From contig CAWJJO010000012.1 of NCBI GenBank assembly GCA_963843285.1, positions 124,001 to 188,000 of the forward strand: DNA of 64,000 nt, written 5' to 3'. Positions 18,701-26,640 of the stretch are shown here, piece after piece (position 1 is the first letter of the stretch; each line of letters opens with the position of its first letter). The notes under the pieces were generated by a model. That model ran no database searches, had not been told where the DNA came from, and saw only the letters and a list, made by a program, of their open reading frames with translations. Source of the DNA: CAZDDB01 sp963843285 (GTDB lineage: Bacteria; Acidobacteriota; HRBIN11; JAKEFK01). The translations under genes were made by a program, and so were the position numbers.

Positions 18701-18910
18701 ATTTACCGTCTTCCACACGCCGCCCGGGACGCCCATCAAGAATGCGTACGGCTCACCTGGCACGCCGGTAACTGCGCTGCAACGCCCACCGCGCGAAGGT
18801 CCGAGATTGCGGTATTTCAGCGCTTGAAATTCCAGATTCGCAGCGGTGGCTGCGAATAGATTCGAATGAATACAGATAAGGATGAGGATCAACAGCACAT
18901 AACGACGCAT
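15773..18910 (-). CDS. Secreted VPS10/sortilin-like BNR-repeat protein ('glycosyl hydrolase' type)
   Basis: I place the start at 18910 because GGAGGA lies just upstream and a clean signal peptide (MRRYVLLILILICIHSNLFA) follows. The open frame extends to 18988, but that extension is translated from a palindromic repeat. The mature part of the 1045-residue protein carries many Asp-box (BNR) turns, for example 'STDAGKTW', 'SKDGGKTW', 'SNDGGDTW', 'SEDAGETW', 'STDEGQSW', 'SKDDGKSW' and 'TNDFGKTW', forming one or two large beta-propellers. A C-terminal region of about 300 residues contains a beta-domain and a helical, coiled-coil-like segment. Such proteins are often annotated as glycosyl hydrolases or sortilin-like, but no catalytic residues can be assigned from sequence. 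It is probably periplasmic or extracellular. A hairpin sits in its 5' leader. Confidence 0.88.
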   Translation of the reverse strand: MRRYVLLILILICIHSNLFAATAANLEFQALKYRNLGPSRGGRCSAVTGVPGEPYAFLMGVPGGVWKTVNAGQSWENISDGFFESGSIGAIAVAESDPNVIYVGTGQATIRGNVALGAGVYKSTDAGKTWVHSGLRQTGQIAKIRIHPQDPDLVYLAAVGNAFVPNEDRGLFRSKDGGKTWQKILYVSEKTGVVDLAMDPVNPRVLYAAAWTGERKPWTIVSGSEESGLFKSNDGGDTWKKLSGGLPQGMLGKIGIAVSPANPNRVWVLVEAGEGGLFRSEDAGETWKRLETNQKRRLIQRAWYYMHIFADPRDEQKLYILNVDQFRSRDGGQTFETIEVPHGDGHDLWINPQDTRVMIMGTDGGASVTLDEGKNWSTLLNQPTAEIYNVTVGVEFPYRVYGAQQDNSTISLPSRTYGGLTPYESWRDLGGGESGHIGFDYKHEHIVYAGSYGGEITRTNLKTGEFRNVMAYPQMEVGLAARDLRYRFNWNAPLRVSRHNPNAIYYASQFIHRSTDEGQSWQIISPDLSRNDKSKQDYSGEPITYENTGVEVYGNVLAFEESPVQPGLFWAGSDDGLVHVSKDDGKSWQNVTPEGLPEWGTVQSVEPSPHDPARAFVVVHKYRLGDLRPYVFRTNDFGKTWTLLTDGKNGIPADTPTRVVREDPARRGLLYAGTEKGIDVSFDDGKRWEPLQLNLPIVPVTDLRVYQNDLVVSTQGRSFWILDDLTVLQQIAAGVLSGRKPFLLKPRDTFRMRMSRSEQNPPNGALIFYYLPEETKQEITLEIADAAGTLIQKFSSEKFPAPNPEFPYNFMGRYDGDRQLGKKAGLNRFVWDLRYPVVDFPERTIIWGFLGGPRVAPGTYKATVRIGDTELHETFQVLQDPRVEASQEDLDAQVAFQLQIRDRLNQIYRGVKTLRDVRRQSKELVNRLSLAGKNTVELQKKSEDLDKQLTAIEEDLTQPRNEADQDTENFPTKLDNQLGYVYMHLDLTDSKPTDGQRERVSDLAQQIEIQLSKLKGILDTDVAAFNRLALDAGALFIMLPDTVPK

Positions 18911-18929
18911 ACTTTCCTCCTTATGGAGC

Positions 18930-18946
18930 GCAGGCGTCCCGCCTGC
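18930..18946. repeat. Short hairpin (GCAGGCG/CGCCTGC) in the 5' leader of the BNR-repeat gene
   Basis: GCAGGCGTCCCGCCTGC forms a 7-base stem with a 3-base loop about 11 bases upstream of the ribosome-binding site of the BNR-repeat gene. It is a variant of the GCCGGCGTCTCGCCGGC core found in the larger element just beyond it. It may belong to the same repeat family rather than be a gene-specific regulator. Confidence 0.6.
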
Positions 18947-18967
18947 ATTATGGGCCGCAGGCCTCCC

Positions 18968-19106
18968 AAGCTGTGAAAAAATCGGCACGAGGCTGATTTA
19001 CGGTTTGTAGCGCCGGCGTCTCGCCGGCAGAACTCGACGAGGAGCCGGCCGGAGGCCAGCGTTACAAACCGCAAACATGCGTCTTGCTTCGATTTTTTCA
19101 CAGCTT
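18968..19106. repeat. Nested palindromic intergenic element (copy 1)
   Basis: The outer arms AAGCTGTGAAAAAATCG (18968-18984) and its exact complement (19090-19106) enclose an inner inverted repeat. One inner arm is CGGTTTGTAGCGCCGGCG at the start of 19001-19028; its imperfect partner ends near 19071. The sequence from 19001 to about 19030 is repeated identically, in opposite orientation, in the element at 26641-26840. The element lies between two minus-strand genes. It looks like a REP/BIME- or MITE-like dispersed repeat; no coding capacity is seen. Confidence 0.75.
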
Positions 19107-19166
19107 CTCCGGCCTGCGAAGCGTTACACAGCGGAATGATGACCGAAAACTGCGGAGATGTCATTC

Positions 19167-20621
19167 CTACTCCACTTCAGAATTCGCTGCTGTACGAATC
19201 GCGCCGCGTAGCAGTGCCGATTCTACAGGGCGAATTTCTCCGGACAGATAAAATCCCAGAAGAATGAATACGGATATCACAAACAGTTTCACAATCAACA
19301 CAATGCCAGCGGCTGGCCAGAAAGCTGCCAGGGCATATCCAGCCGCCCCAAGAGCTACACTGCGAAAGAATGTCCCTACGGGAGGAACAATGCGCAATAG
19401 CCGGTAGACCGGAATCAGGCTGACAAGCGCTCCCGCAACTGCAAATCCGGTCGTAACGGTGGCAGCTCCGATTGCGCCGTAGTGTGGAATCACTTTTAAA
19501 TCGGCAAAAAACGCAAGCGGAACGAGTGGACCGCCCAGTAGAAACGTCAATACCGGCCTCCCGGCGGCGGTCAAAATGGCGGTTGTCACGGAGATCATCG
19601 CAAGACCGATTGCTCCGAAAAATAGCATTGAAAAGAGCGGCCCTGAATCGACAAAGGCGGAGCCGAACACAAACCTCGCGATTTCACGAGAAGAGCCCGC
19701 AGCCATTCCCGCAAAAGACACCATGGCAATGACAACACGAAGGGAATTCCTTCCCATTTCCCTGGCTTGCTCTTCACGTCCGGCAATCAGTGCGCGGCTC
19801 ATGCTGGAAAGAAGCAACGGAGAAAAGGAGAGCGCGAAAACCGCCGGGACAAGCGAGAGATTTTGCGCAGCGCCGTAAATTCCGGCTACTGCCGCGCTCC
19901 CACCCAGTGCCTTCAGCATTACAAGATCCAGCTTGTCATAAATACGCAAACTCAGCGCAAACAGAAACAAAGGCAGCGCGTAATCCCACAATCGGGAAAG
20001 GGGAAAGTCTGAACGATGAAAAAAAGCCGGGCGGATGTAGTAACGCGCAACTACCAACTCGATCAGCGAAGCGCCAATGCATCCCAGAATCGCTCCGCGG
20101 ACAGACCAGCCGAAAAATAAGAATGCAAGGATCAAAACGAGGCGCGCGATCCAACGGACGGCACTCACAACCGCTCGTTCATGAAACGCGCCGATTCCGA
20201 CCAGTATGTTACGGTGCGCCTGTGCCAGACTAAATAGCGGAATATCGATCGCAAACAATCGTAAATAACCCGCAAGATCGGGCTCCGTCAGGGCTCGAGA
20301 TAAGGGAACGCTGGCAAGCCAGAGCAGCGCGGCGGAGACAAAACTGATCACGATATGTAGCCTGACGACAGTGGTTCCCACCGGCTTCCAATCCTTCGCT
20401 TCTCCTACAAACTTGAACGTTGCACGACCGAAAATAGCGGGAATGCTCCATTCGATCCAACTCACAATCACGGCCGAAAGTGTGAATAACCCGTAACCGG
20501 CGGGTCCCAGATTCCGGGTCAAATATGCTGCGGTGATCAGGCCGGTAGGAAACAAAAGCGCCTCGGAAAGGAATACGCGCACAGTCCCGCCAACCATGTT
20601 TCCTGCTCGAGAAGTGGACAT
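19167..20621 (-). CDS. Flippase, polysaccharide/lipid-linked oligosaccharide exporter (Wzx/MATE-like)
   Basis: The 484-residue protein has 12-14 predicted membrane helices and the N-terminal pattern of polysaccharide-transport flippases ('YLTRNLGPAGYGLFTLSAV', then 'WIEWSIPAIFGRATFKFVGEA'). AGGA lies 8 bases before the ATG. Members of the MOP exporter superfamily move undecaprenyl- or other lipid-linked sugars from the cytoplasmic to the outer leaflet. It is the only flippase seen in the window and opens the surface-glycan island, so it is the likely exporter for products of the nearby GT2 enzymes. It is divergent from the DUF362 gene, with 67 bases between them for promoters. The substrate is unknown. 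Confidence 0.87.
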   Translation of the reverse strand: MSTSRAGNMVGGTVRVFLSEALLFPTGLITAAYLTRNLGPAGYGLFTLSAVIVSWIEWSIPAIFGRATFKFVGEAKDWKPVGTTVVRLHIVISFVSAALLWLASVPLSRALTEPDLAGYLRLFAIDIPLFSLAQAHRNILVGIGAFHERAVVSAVRWIARLVLILAFLFFGWSVRGAILGCIGASLIELVVARYYIRPAFFHRSDFPLSRLWDYALPLFLFALSLRIYDKLDLVMLKALGGSAAVAGIYGAAQNLSLVPAVFALSFSPLLLSSMSRALIAGREEQAREMGRNSLRVVIAMVSFAGMAAGSSREIARFVFGSAFVDSGPLFSMLFFGAIGLAMISVTTAILTAAGRPVLTFLLGGPLVPLAFFADLKVIPHYGAIGAATVTTGFAVAGALVSLIPVYRLLRIVPPVGTFFRSVALGAAGYALAAFWPAAGIVLIVKLFVISVFILLGFYLSGEIRPVESALLRGAIRTAANSEVE

Positions 20622-20688
20622 CTCGCAAATCCTATCACAAGTAAGTAAACTAGAGCCGCCGATGTGAATGATGAATTCGGAATAATGA

Positions 20689-21732
20689 ATGATGAATCAG
20701 GCTTCCACTGTAGCAATTCTTCCCGTTCAAGACAGCGTTCAAGATACCGTGCGGCGCGTCATGGATCTGGCCAACTGGAAAAGCTACCTAAAACCGAGCA
20801 AACCTACCGCCTTAAAAGTCAACCTCGGTTGGGATCTGTTTTTGCCGGGCTCAATCACATCTCCGTGGGTACTGGAAGGTGTGATCCAAACTGTAAGAGA
20901 GTATGTTGGGCCTCTGTACCTGGTGGAATCGGATCAGGTGCTGGAGAACATCGAAAAGGCCTTTCGCAAAGCTCGCCTTCAGGAACTATGCGACCGTTAT
21001 GGCGTCCGGTGGGTCAATCTCTCAAAGACCGAATATGTACGTCTTCCTGTTCAAAACGGCAAGGTATTTCCGCATCTGGATGTCCCGCGGATCCTGACGG
21101 AAACTCAGATGATTACCATCCCGGTCATGAAAACCCACGCCAAGACACGAATCACCGGAGCGATCAAGAATCAATGGGGATGCATCAGCAAACTGCGTCA
21201 TAACTATCATCTGGTGTTGACCGATGCGCTGGCGGATATCAACAGCGTGATCGGTCCCTCGTTTGCGGTAATGGACGCTACGATTGCATTAGAAGGAAAC
21301 GGTCCGAAGTCAGGCCGGCCAAAAGTCATTGACCGTGTGCTTGCTTCACATGATATTGTCGCGCTGGATACGATCCAGGCGAAGCTCATGGGACTGGATC
21401 CGGCCACGATCGCCCACGTGCAGGCATGCGCAGAGCGGGGCCTTGGCGCCTCTGCACTTACCCAGATTGAAATTGTCGGAGAAAAGGATCTTGCTTCATT
21501 TGATTTCATTCCCGCGCGTCACAACCTGGTATCACGTCTGGAAGAATCGCTGCGAAGATCCAGCCTGAAATGGCTCGTCTTTGACACCCCCGTTTTTTTG
21601 CTGATGTTGTTGGGCGCAAAACTCTGGTATTTACTCTGGCTTTATCTTTTTGGCGGAAACAAATACTGGGACATCGCCCTTCGTCATCCGGTTTACGGAC
21701 CGGAATGGCAACACCTGCGTGACAAACAGTGA
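20689..21732 (+). CDS. DUF362 family protein
   Basis: This 347-residue protein carries DUF362 features: an N-terminal 'KVNLGWD' strand, the central 'TIPVMKTHAKTRITGAIKNQWG' region with conserved Lys/His, and 'DINSVIGPSFAVMDATIALEGNGP' (about 183-206). Many DUF362 proteins carry extra ferredoxin domains; none is present here. Near the C-terminus a hydrophobic stretch (about 302-325) could anchor the protein to the membrane. The biochemical role of the family is unsettled. Its stop overlaps the start of the FAD oxidoreductase by four bases (GTGA), so the two are probably translated together and act in one pathway. The start could be either of two adjacent ATG codons. Confidence 0.85.
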   Translation: MMNQASTVAILPVQDSVQDTVRRVMDLANWKSYLKPSKPTALKVNLGWDLFLPGSITSPWVLEGVIQTVREYVGPLYLVESDQVLENIEKAFRKARLQELCDRYGVRWVNLSKTEYVRLPVQNGKVFPHLDVPRILTETQMITIPVMKTHAKTRITGAIKNQWGCISKLRHNYHLVLTDALADINSVIGPSFAVMDATIALEGNGPKSGRPKVIDRVLASHDIVALDTIQAKLMGLDPATIAHVQACAERGLGASALTQIEIVGEKDLASFDFIPARHNLVSRLEESLRRSSLKWLVFDTPVFLLMLLGAKLWYLLWLYLFGGNKYWDIALRHPVYGPEWQHLRDKQ

Positions 21733-23036
21733 GAGTTGCAATCATCGGAGGAGGAGCCGCCGGTCTTTCGGCCGGATATGAGCTTTCCAAACTCGGTGTG
21801 ACGGTAGAATTATTTGAACGCGACAGCGCGCTTGGTGGCCTCGCCGGCTCCTTTCTGCTGGATGGCGGATATGTTGAAAAGTTTTATCACTTCATCTGTC
21901 TGAACGATTTTACATACCTGCAGACTTTGAAGGAGCTAGGATTGAATCATCGCCTTCGCTGGCGTTTGACTGAAATGGGGCAGCTTTACAATGGAACACT
22001 GTATTCCTTTGGACGCCCGTTCGATCTCTTACGCTTCCCTCATCTGAAATGGAAAGACAAATTCCGGTTTGCGCGAAACGTCATGAAAATCAAATCCGCG
22101 CCATGGAAGGACTGGAAGAAGATTGAAGACATTCCGGTGGAGGAGTGGCTGCAGGATACGTTTGGGGCGCAGGTATATCGCACACTGCACGAACCGATGG
22201 TACGGCTAAAATTCGGAAAGTACAAAGAGAAGCTGTCGGCATCCTGGATGTGGGCGCGGATTCACCGCCTGGGCAAATCGCGGACAAGGATCCGGCAACG
22301 GGAAAAAGTAGGATATGTGGAAGGCGGAAGCCAGATCATTATGGACGCGCTCGGCGACGAAATCCGGAAACGCGGCGGCGTTCTTCATCTCAACGCCCAG
22401 GTTCAGCAACTCATTGTGAGCAACAACTCTGTGACCGGAATCATCGCAGATGGAAAAGAACGTAGCTACGATGCTGTTGTCTCTACGGTTCCGCTGCCTG
22501 CTTTTCTGCGACTGCTCCCCGCGTCTGTGGATGGCGATTACTGGAGACACTTGCGGAACATCGAATCGATCGGCGTGATGTGCGTTTTTTTGCGTACCGG
22601 CAAAAGTTTGACGAAGTTTTTCTGGACAAATATCAGCGATCCGCGAATCGAGCTTGCGGGTGTAATTGAATACACGAATCTGAATCCTCTGCCGCACTTG
22701 AATGGAGATAGCATCATCTATCTGCCGCAATATCTACCGTCCACAACAGAAAAATTCAAGAGGCAGGACGACGAAATCATCGAAGAATATCTGGGGTATC
22801 TGAAATTGATCAACCCTGCCTTCAACACGGATCAGGTAAGACAGGCGCTTGTGTTTCGCGAGAAATATGCGCAGCCCATTTGCGAAGTCGGATTCACAAA
22901 AGACATTCCGGATTTCCGCACTCCTTTGCGCGGTCTCTATCTGACCGATTCTTCGCAGCTGCATCCGGACGACCGGACCATCAGCAACAGCCTCGGCCTG
23001 GGAAAATCAGCCGCCTCTGCAGTCCTGGATATGTAA
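21729..23036 (+). CDS. FAD-dependent amine-oxidase/phytoene-desaturase-like oxidoreductase
   Basis: Translation starts at a GTG that overlaps the DUF362 stop codon. The 435-residue protein begins with a Rossmann FAD motif ('IIGGGAAGLSAGYEL', 5-19) followed by 'GGLAGSF' (36-42), the amine-oxidase/protoporphyrinogen-oxidase signature. It ends with the second FAD-contacting segment 'DRTISNSLGLGKSAA' near residues 415-429. Relatives act on isoprenoids, porphyrins, amines or nucleotide sugars (UDP-galactopyranose mutase is distantly related), so the substrate is open. The island context favours a lipid or sugar substrate. A decayed paralogue that kept only the two ends lies at 46822-47268. The gene converges on a GT2 gene, with a perfect 12-base hairpin across its stop. 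Confidence 0.87.
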   Translation: MRVAIIGGGAAGLSAGYELSKLGVTVELFERDSALGGLAGSFLLDGGYVEKFYHFICLNDFTYLQTLKELGLNHRLRWRLTEMGQLYNGTLYSFGRPFDLLRFPHLKWKDKFRFARNVMKIKSAPWKDWKKIEDIPVEEWLQDTFGAQVYRTLHEPMVRLKFGKYKEKLSASWMWARIHRLGKSRTRIRQREKVGYVEGGSQIIMDALGDEIRKRGGVLHLNAQVQQLIVSNNSVTGIIADGKERSYDAVVSTVPLPAFLRLLPASVDGDYWRHLRNIESIGVMCVFLRTGKSLTKFFWTNISDPRIELAGVIEYTNLNPLPHLNGDSIIYLPQYLPSTTEKFKRQDDEIIEEYLGYLKLINPAFNTDQVRQALVFREKYAQPICEVGFTKDIPDFRTPLRGLYLTDSSQLHPDDRTISNSLGLGKSAASAVLDM

Positions 23037-23053
23037 CCATTTGGTTACATATC
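23028..23053. terminator. Perfect 12-base inverted repeat between convergent genes
   Basis: GATATGTAACCA (23028-23039) and its exact complement (23042-23053) are separated by TT and overlap the last codons of the FAD oxidoreductase. There is no T-run, so it is not a textbook intrinsic terminator. It lies where two convergent genes meet and may stop transcription or protect mRNA ends. Confidence 0.45.
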
Positions 23054-23113
23054 GTCCACAGCGCCCTTCCAGTAAAGTCTTCCTGTGGCGTCTTCAGACC
23101 GATGGCAGATCCT

Positions 23114-24316
23114 TCATTCCTGCAATGTTCCCTGTTCGCGGACCTTCTTTTGTTCCTTGAGAACATGAATGATCCGGTGAATGATACTGAACGCAAGCAG
23201 CTGGAATCCAAGCAGAACCAGCAGACCGCCGCTAACTACGTAGCTCCAGTGAACCTGAATGTGAGCGGTGGTCACATATTGCGCGATCGCCCTGACATTC
23301 AATGCAAGGGCGGCAATCAGAAACAGCAACCCGATGTATCCCAGCTTTCTGAGAAATGCTTTATCCAGCATTCGTTCAACTGCCGTATTCATCTCGTAGT
23401 TGTGAGCCAGATTGGTCATCGTCTGCGTAATCAAACCCAGCGAAATCATCTGGACGCCTGAAACGGCAGCAACGACAACAAAAATCAAACGATAGATCCG
23501 GTCCTCAGGCACATTTCGATACTCGATGTAGTGGATCAAAGTCGGAATTCCGTAGAAGAGAGCGGGGAGAAGGAACAGGATTCCGATGACTCCGAAAAGT
23601 CGCAACGGCTTGTAGGTAAAGGCGATTTCCAGGATCGTTTTCAAAAAGCCGATTCCATCCTGGATAATGCGAAGTTTCGAACTGCCGATGCGTTCTTCAT
23701 AGGGGATGGGGACCTCTTCAATGCGGATGTCGCGATCCAGGATCGCGCGAACGCTCATTGCGGGCGTAAAGTGTAACCCATCCGGAAGAGGATAGAGTTT
23801 GTGCAGGATGCTCTTCTTCAGCACTCTCATTCCGCTGGCAACATCGCTTACGCTCGAGCTGCCGATCGCGTTTACCAGATTGCGATACAGGATGTTGCCG
23901 ACTCTGCGTGTTGCCGGCATCCGGCTGTTCGCATGCAACCGGCCGCCAATCACTATATCGGCATTCGTTTCGTTCATCTTTCGCAGAAACTCGATGAACA
24001 AAAGCGGATCGCAAGTACCGTCGGCGTCCAGAAAACTCACAAGATCTCCGGAAGAAGCTTCGAATCCTGTAATAATAGCGGCCCCGTAACCACGATTTTT
24101 TGGGTAACTGATGAGATGGATCAAGCCGCGGTCTGCAAATTCTTTAGCGATTTCAGCCGTCCTGTCTTTGGAACCATCGCTTACAACGATCACTTCTACG
24201 GATTCGACGCCCGCTTTTTGAATGATCCTGGGTGCAGCAGCGAGAGTGCGTTCGATGATACTCCGGATCGCTTCTTGCTCGTTGTAGGCGGGAATGACGA
24301 TAGACAACTTCTGCAT
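23114..24316 (-). CDS. GT2 glycosyltransferase with C-terminal membrane helices (polyprenyl-P-sugar synthase type)
   Basis: I start the protein at 'MQKLSIVIPAYNEQ', the canonical GT2 N-terminus; an ATG 57 bases further upstream would add a tail without family character. The catalytic domain shows 'VVSDGSKDRT' and the metal-binding 'SFLDADGTCDP' (about 93-103). After residue 230 there are about four membrane helices. This layout matches dolichyl-/polyprenyl-phosphate sugar synthases (DPM1/GtrB-like), which move a sugar from a nucleotide donor to polyprenyl phosphate on the cytoplasmic face. In context it could supply lipid-linked donors to the many GT-C enzymes in the window. The sugar is not predictable. 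Confidence 0.87.
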   Translation of the reverse strand: MQKLSIVIPAYNEQEAIRSIIERTLAAAPRIIQKAGVESVEVIVVSDGSKDRTAEIAKEFADRGLIHLISYPKNRGYGAAIITGFEASSGDLVSFLDADGTCDPLLFIEFLRKMNETNADIVIGGRLHANSRMPATRRVGNILYRNLVNAIGSSSVSDVASGMRVLKKSILHKLYPLPDGLHFTPAMSVRAILDRDIRIEEVPIPYEERIGSSKLRIIQDGIGFLKTILEIAFTYKPLRLFGVIGILFLLPALFYGIPTLIHYIEYRNVPEDRIYRLIFVVVAAVSGVQMISLGLITQTMTNLAHNYEMNTAVERMLDKAFLRKLGYIGLLFLIAALALNVRAIAQYVTTAHIQVHWSYVVSGGLLVLLGFQLLAFSIIHRIIHVLKEQKKVREQGTLQE

Positions 24317-24497
24317 GGCTTCATTGTCGCATAAAGCACATTCACGACGGTATGCTCTGATGGTGAGAGCCATGGTTGTGCTTGTGTGATGTTTGCCTGT
24401 CGAAGGGAAAGCAGCAACGTCTGCTACCTACGGGTCGGTCTCGCATTTGACAAGAGAACAAAATTGTTGCCAGATTATATGTCCAAATTATACGAGG

Positions 24498-25244
24498 ATG
24501 AAACTGCAACCTAACCCGGCTCCCATTTCAGGAAAAGAGCCTCACTCGCTTTCGATTGTAATGCCTGTGTTTAATGAGCAGGAAGTAATCGCTACGGTAG
24601 TTGCAGAGCTTGCAGAGGTGTTGGAAAAATTTCGAGACCACGAGTTTGTGATTGTAAACGATTGTAGCACCGATCAAACTCTTTCCATTCTTGAATTGCT
24701 TCAGTCCAAATATCCGTATGTTCGTTTGGTGACGTCGCAGCAAAACTGTGGACATGGTCCAACTCTGGCACGCGCTTACCGCGAATCCTCCGGTGAATTC
24801 ATATTTCATACCGATAGCGACCGTCAATTTTTCGCGGAGGATTTCTGGTTACTGTGGCAAAAAATGAAAAACGAGCAGTTGGATCTCGTCATTGGATACC
24901 GTGAGGATCGCAAAGATCCCTTCGCGCGACTTGTATTCACAAAGCTGGTTCGGGTTTTCTTGCGGTTTCTATTCGGTGTCAATCTCCCGGACAGTAATTC
25001 CCCATTCAGGTTGTATAACCGGAAGGCGTTGGATCAGTTATTGACTATTCTTCCCGCGGAACCAATGATACCATCGATTCTGATGGTGATTGCAGCATAT
25101 AGGCAAGGAATGAAAGTGGGCTGGGTTGGTGTTCGTCATTTGGCTCGCAAGACGGGCAAGTCATTTCTTCGTAGTTGGAAGATATTTCGACTTTGCGTCC
25201 CTGCCGTAAAAGAAGTTCTAAGATTTCGACGCTCTTTTGCATGA
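24498..25244 (+). CDS. GT2 glycosyltransferase, soluble polyprenyl-P-sugar synthase-like
   Basis: The start at 24498 follows an ACGAGG ribosome-binding site and leads into 'HSLSIVMPVFNEQEVI'. An upstream ATG at 24393 would add a non-conserved tail. The 248-residue protein is a compact GT2 domain with 'VNDCSTDQT' and the donor/metal motif 'HTDSDRQF' (about 97-104), a DxD-like variant. No membrane helices are clear, although a hydrophobic patch follows residue 135. Relatives include dolichol-phosphate mannose and glucose synthases. Its stop overlaps the start of the UGM-like FAD protein (ATGA), which suggests a tightly coupled two-gene unit. Confidence 0.85.
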   Translation: MKLQPNPAPISGKEPHSLSIVMPVFNEQEVIATVVAELAEVLEKFRDHEFVIVNDCSTDQTLSILELLQSKYPYVRLVTSQQNCGHGPTLARAYRESSGEFIFHTDSDRQFFAEDFWLLWQKMKNEQLDLVIGYREDRKDPFARLVFTKLVRVFLRFLFGVNLPDSNSPFRLYNRKALDQLLTILPAEPMIPSILMVIAAYRQGMKVGWVGVRHLARKTGKSFLRSWKIFRLCVPAVKEVLRFRRSFA

Positions 25245-26626
25245 ATCCCCCGTCATCCAATTCCAAGATTGTGATCATCGGTATGGGCGCCTGCGGACTT
25301 GGAGCTGCATGGAGGCTGCAGGAGCTCGGCCACGATTCTTTCAAGATTTTTGAAAGGAAACCTTATCCCGGTGGTCTGGCTTCTTCTGTAACAGATAAGA
25401 ACGGCTTCACCTGGGACATTGGCGGTCATGTTCAGTTTTCGCATTACAGATACTTTGATGAGTTGATGGATTCGCTCATGGGGGAAGAATGGGTCTATCA
25501 CGAAAGAAGCTCCTGGATTTGGATCAAAGAGCGGTTCGTGCCTTATCCATTCCAAAACAACATCAGATATTTGCCGCGCGAAGACATCTGGAGTTGTCTA
25601 TCCGGATTAATCGATTTATATCGGGAGCCGGCCTCCCAACCACACAATTTTCGGGAATGGATTCTCACAGTTTTCGGTAAAGGGATTGGCGAAGCCTTTA
25701 TGATCCCTTACAACAAGAAGGTTTGGGCCTATGACCCGGAAAAACTCTCGTATAGCTGGATTGGCGACCGTGTCGCCACGGTCGATTTGGCCAGGATTTT
25801 GAAAAATATTGTATTTGAAAGAGACGACATTTCCTGGGGACCCAATAACCGTTTTCGCTTCCCTCTCAAGGGCGGAACGGGAGAAATTTGGAGAAGGTTA
25901 TTTCAGCGTCTGGATTCTCAAAAAACTTTTCTCAATTGCGAATTGGAGGAAGTGAATACACGTAATAAGTACATCATGTTCTCCAATGGACAAAAGGAGC
26001 CTTACGATGTTCTGATCAGCACGATTCCGCTGGATCAACTCATTCTCTTATCAGATTTCAACGACAAGTCATACGCCAAAATGCTCCTGCACTCTTCAAC
26101 GAATATCGTTGGCGTCGGGTTAAAAGGCCAGCCGCCCGAACATCTAAAAACTAAATGCTGGATGTACTTTCCCGAATCCAACTGCCCTTATTACCGGGTT
26201 ACCGTGTTCTCAAAATATTCTCCTTGCAATACTCCTGATCCGAACAGGTACTGGTCCTTGATGGCGGAAGTATCCGAATCTTCGGACAAGAAAGTGGATC
26301 ATGAATCGCTTTGCGCTGAGGTAGTGCAAGGAATGTTGCATACAAAATTGATCGAATCGCGAGAGGACATTGTCGACCTTTGGTATCATTTTGAACCCTA
26401 CGGTTATCCCACGCCTTCTCTAGAAAGGGACGAGGCTCTGAAGGTGTTGAGAGCATTCGAGGAATGCAGCGTCTATTCGCGCGGCCGTTTTGGCGGTTGG
26501 AAATACGAGGTATCTAACCAGGATCATTCCTTAATGCAGGGTGTGGAGCTCATCAATCGACTCATTCTTCAGGAAAAAGAACTCACACTCTGGAATCCCC
26601 ATGTAGCGAACCAGAGTGTTCGTTAG
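25241..26626 (+). CDS. FAD-dependent UDP-galactopyranose-mutase-like / protoporphyrinogen-oxidase-like protein
   Basis: The ATG at 25241 overlaps the stop of the GT2 gene. The 461-residue protein has an N-terminal FAD Rossmann motif ('VIIGMGACGLGAAWRL', about 11-26) and 'GGLASS'. Two segments recall UDP-galactopyranose mutase: 'DIGGHVQFSHYRYFDELMD', where UGM has a conserved His motif, and 'IPYNKKVWAYDPEKLS', the counterpart of the 'YTxKQWG.DP..L' block. UGM makes UDP-Galf for surface glycans. Whether this enzyme does so, or modifies another nucleotide sugar or lipid, is undecided. The overlap with a GT2 gene supports a joint role in making an activated sugar. The downstream spacer holds a 200-base palindromic element. 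Confidence 0.82.
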   Translation: MNPPSSNSKIVIIGMGACGLGAAWRLQELGHDSFKIFERKPYPGGLASSVTDKNGFTWDIGGHVQFSHYRYFDELMDSLMGEEWVYHERSSWIWIKERFVPYPFQNNIRYLPREDIWSCLSGLIDLYREPASQPHNFREWILTVFGKGIGEAFMIPYNKKVWAYDPEKLSYSWIGDRVATVDLARILKNIVFERDDISWGPNNRFRFPLKGGTGEIWRRLFQRLDSQKTFLNCELEEVNTRNKYIMFSNGQKEPYDVLISTIPLDQLILLSDFNDKSYAKMLLHSSTNIVGVGLKGQPPEHLKTKCWMYFPESNCPYYRVTVFSKYSPCNTPDPNRYWSLMAEVSESSDKKVDHESLCAEVVQGMLHTKLIESREDIVDLWYHFEPYGYPTPSLERDEALKVLRAFEECSVYSRGRFGGWKYEVSNQDHSLMQGVELINRLILQEKELTLWNPHVANQSVR

Positions 26627-26640
26627 TTACCATCTGATCG

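Noticed and set aside
18911..18988. N-terminal extension of the VPS10/BNR-repeat protein
   Set aside because: The extra residues (including 'AHNAGGTPALH') are translated from the palindromic repeat. A ribosome-binding site and a clean signal peptide support the start at 18910.
20660..20700. GAATGATGAAT direct repeats before the DUF362 gene as an operator
   Set aside because: The repeats are short, AT-rich and overlap the start codon region. They look like simple sequence rather than a regulator site.
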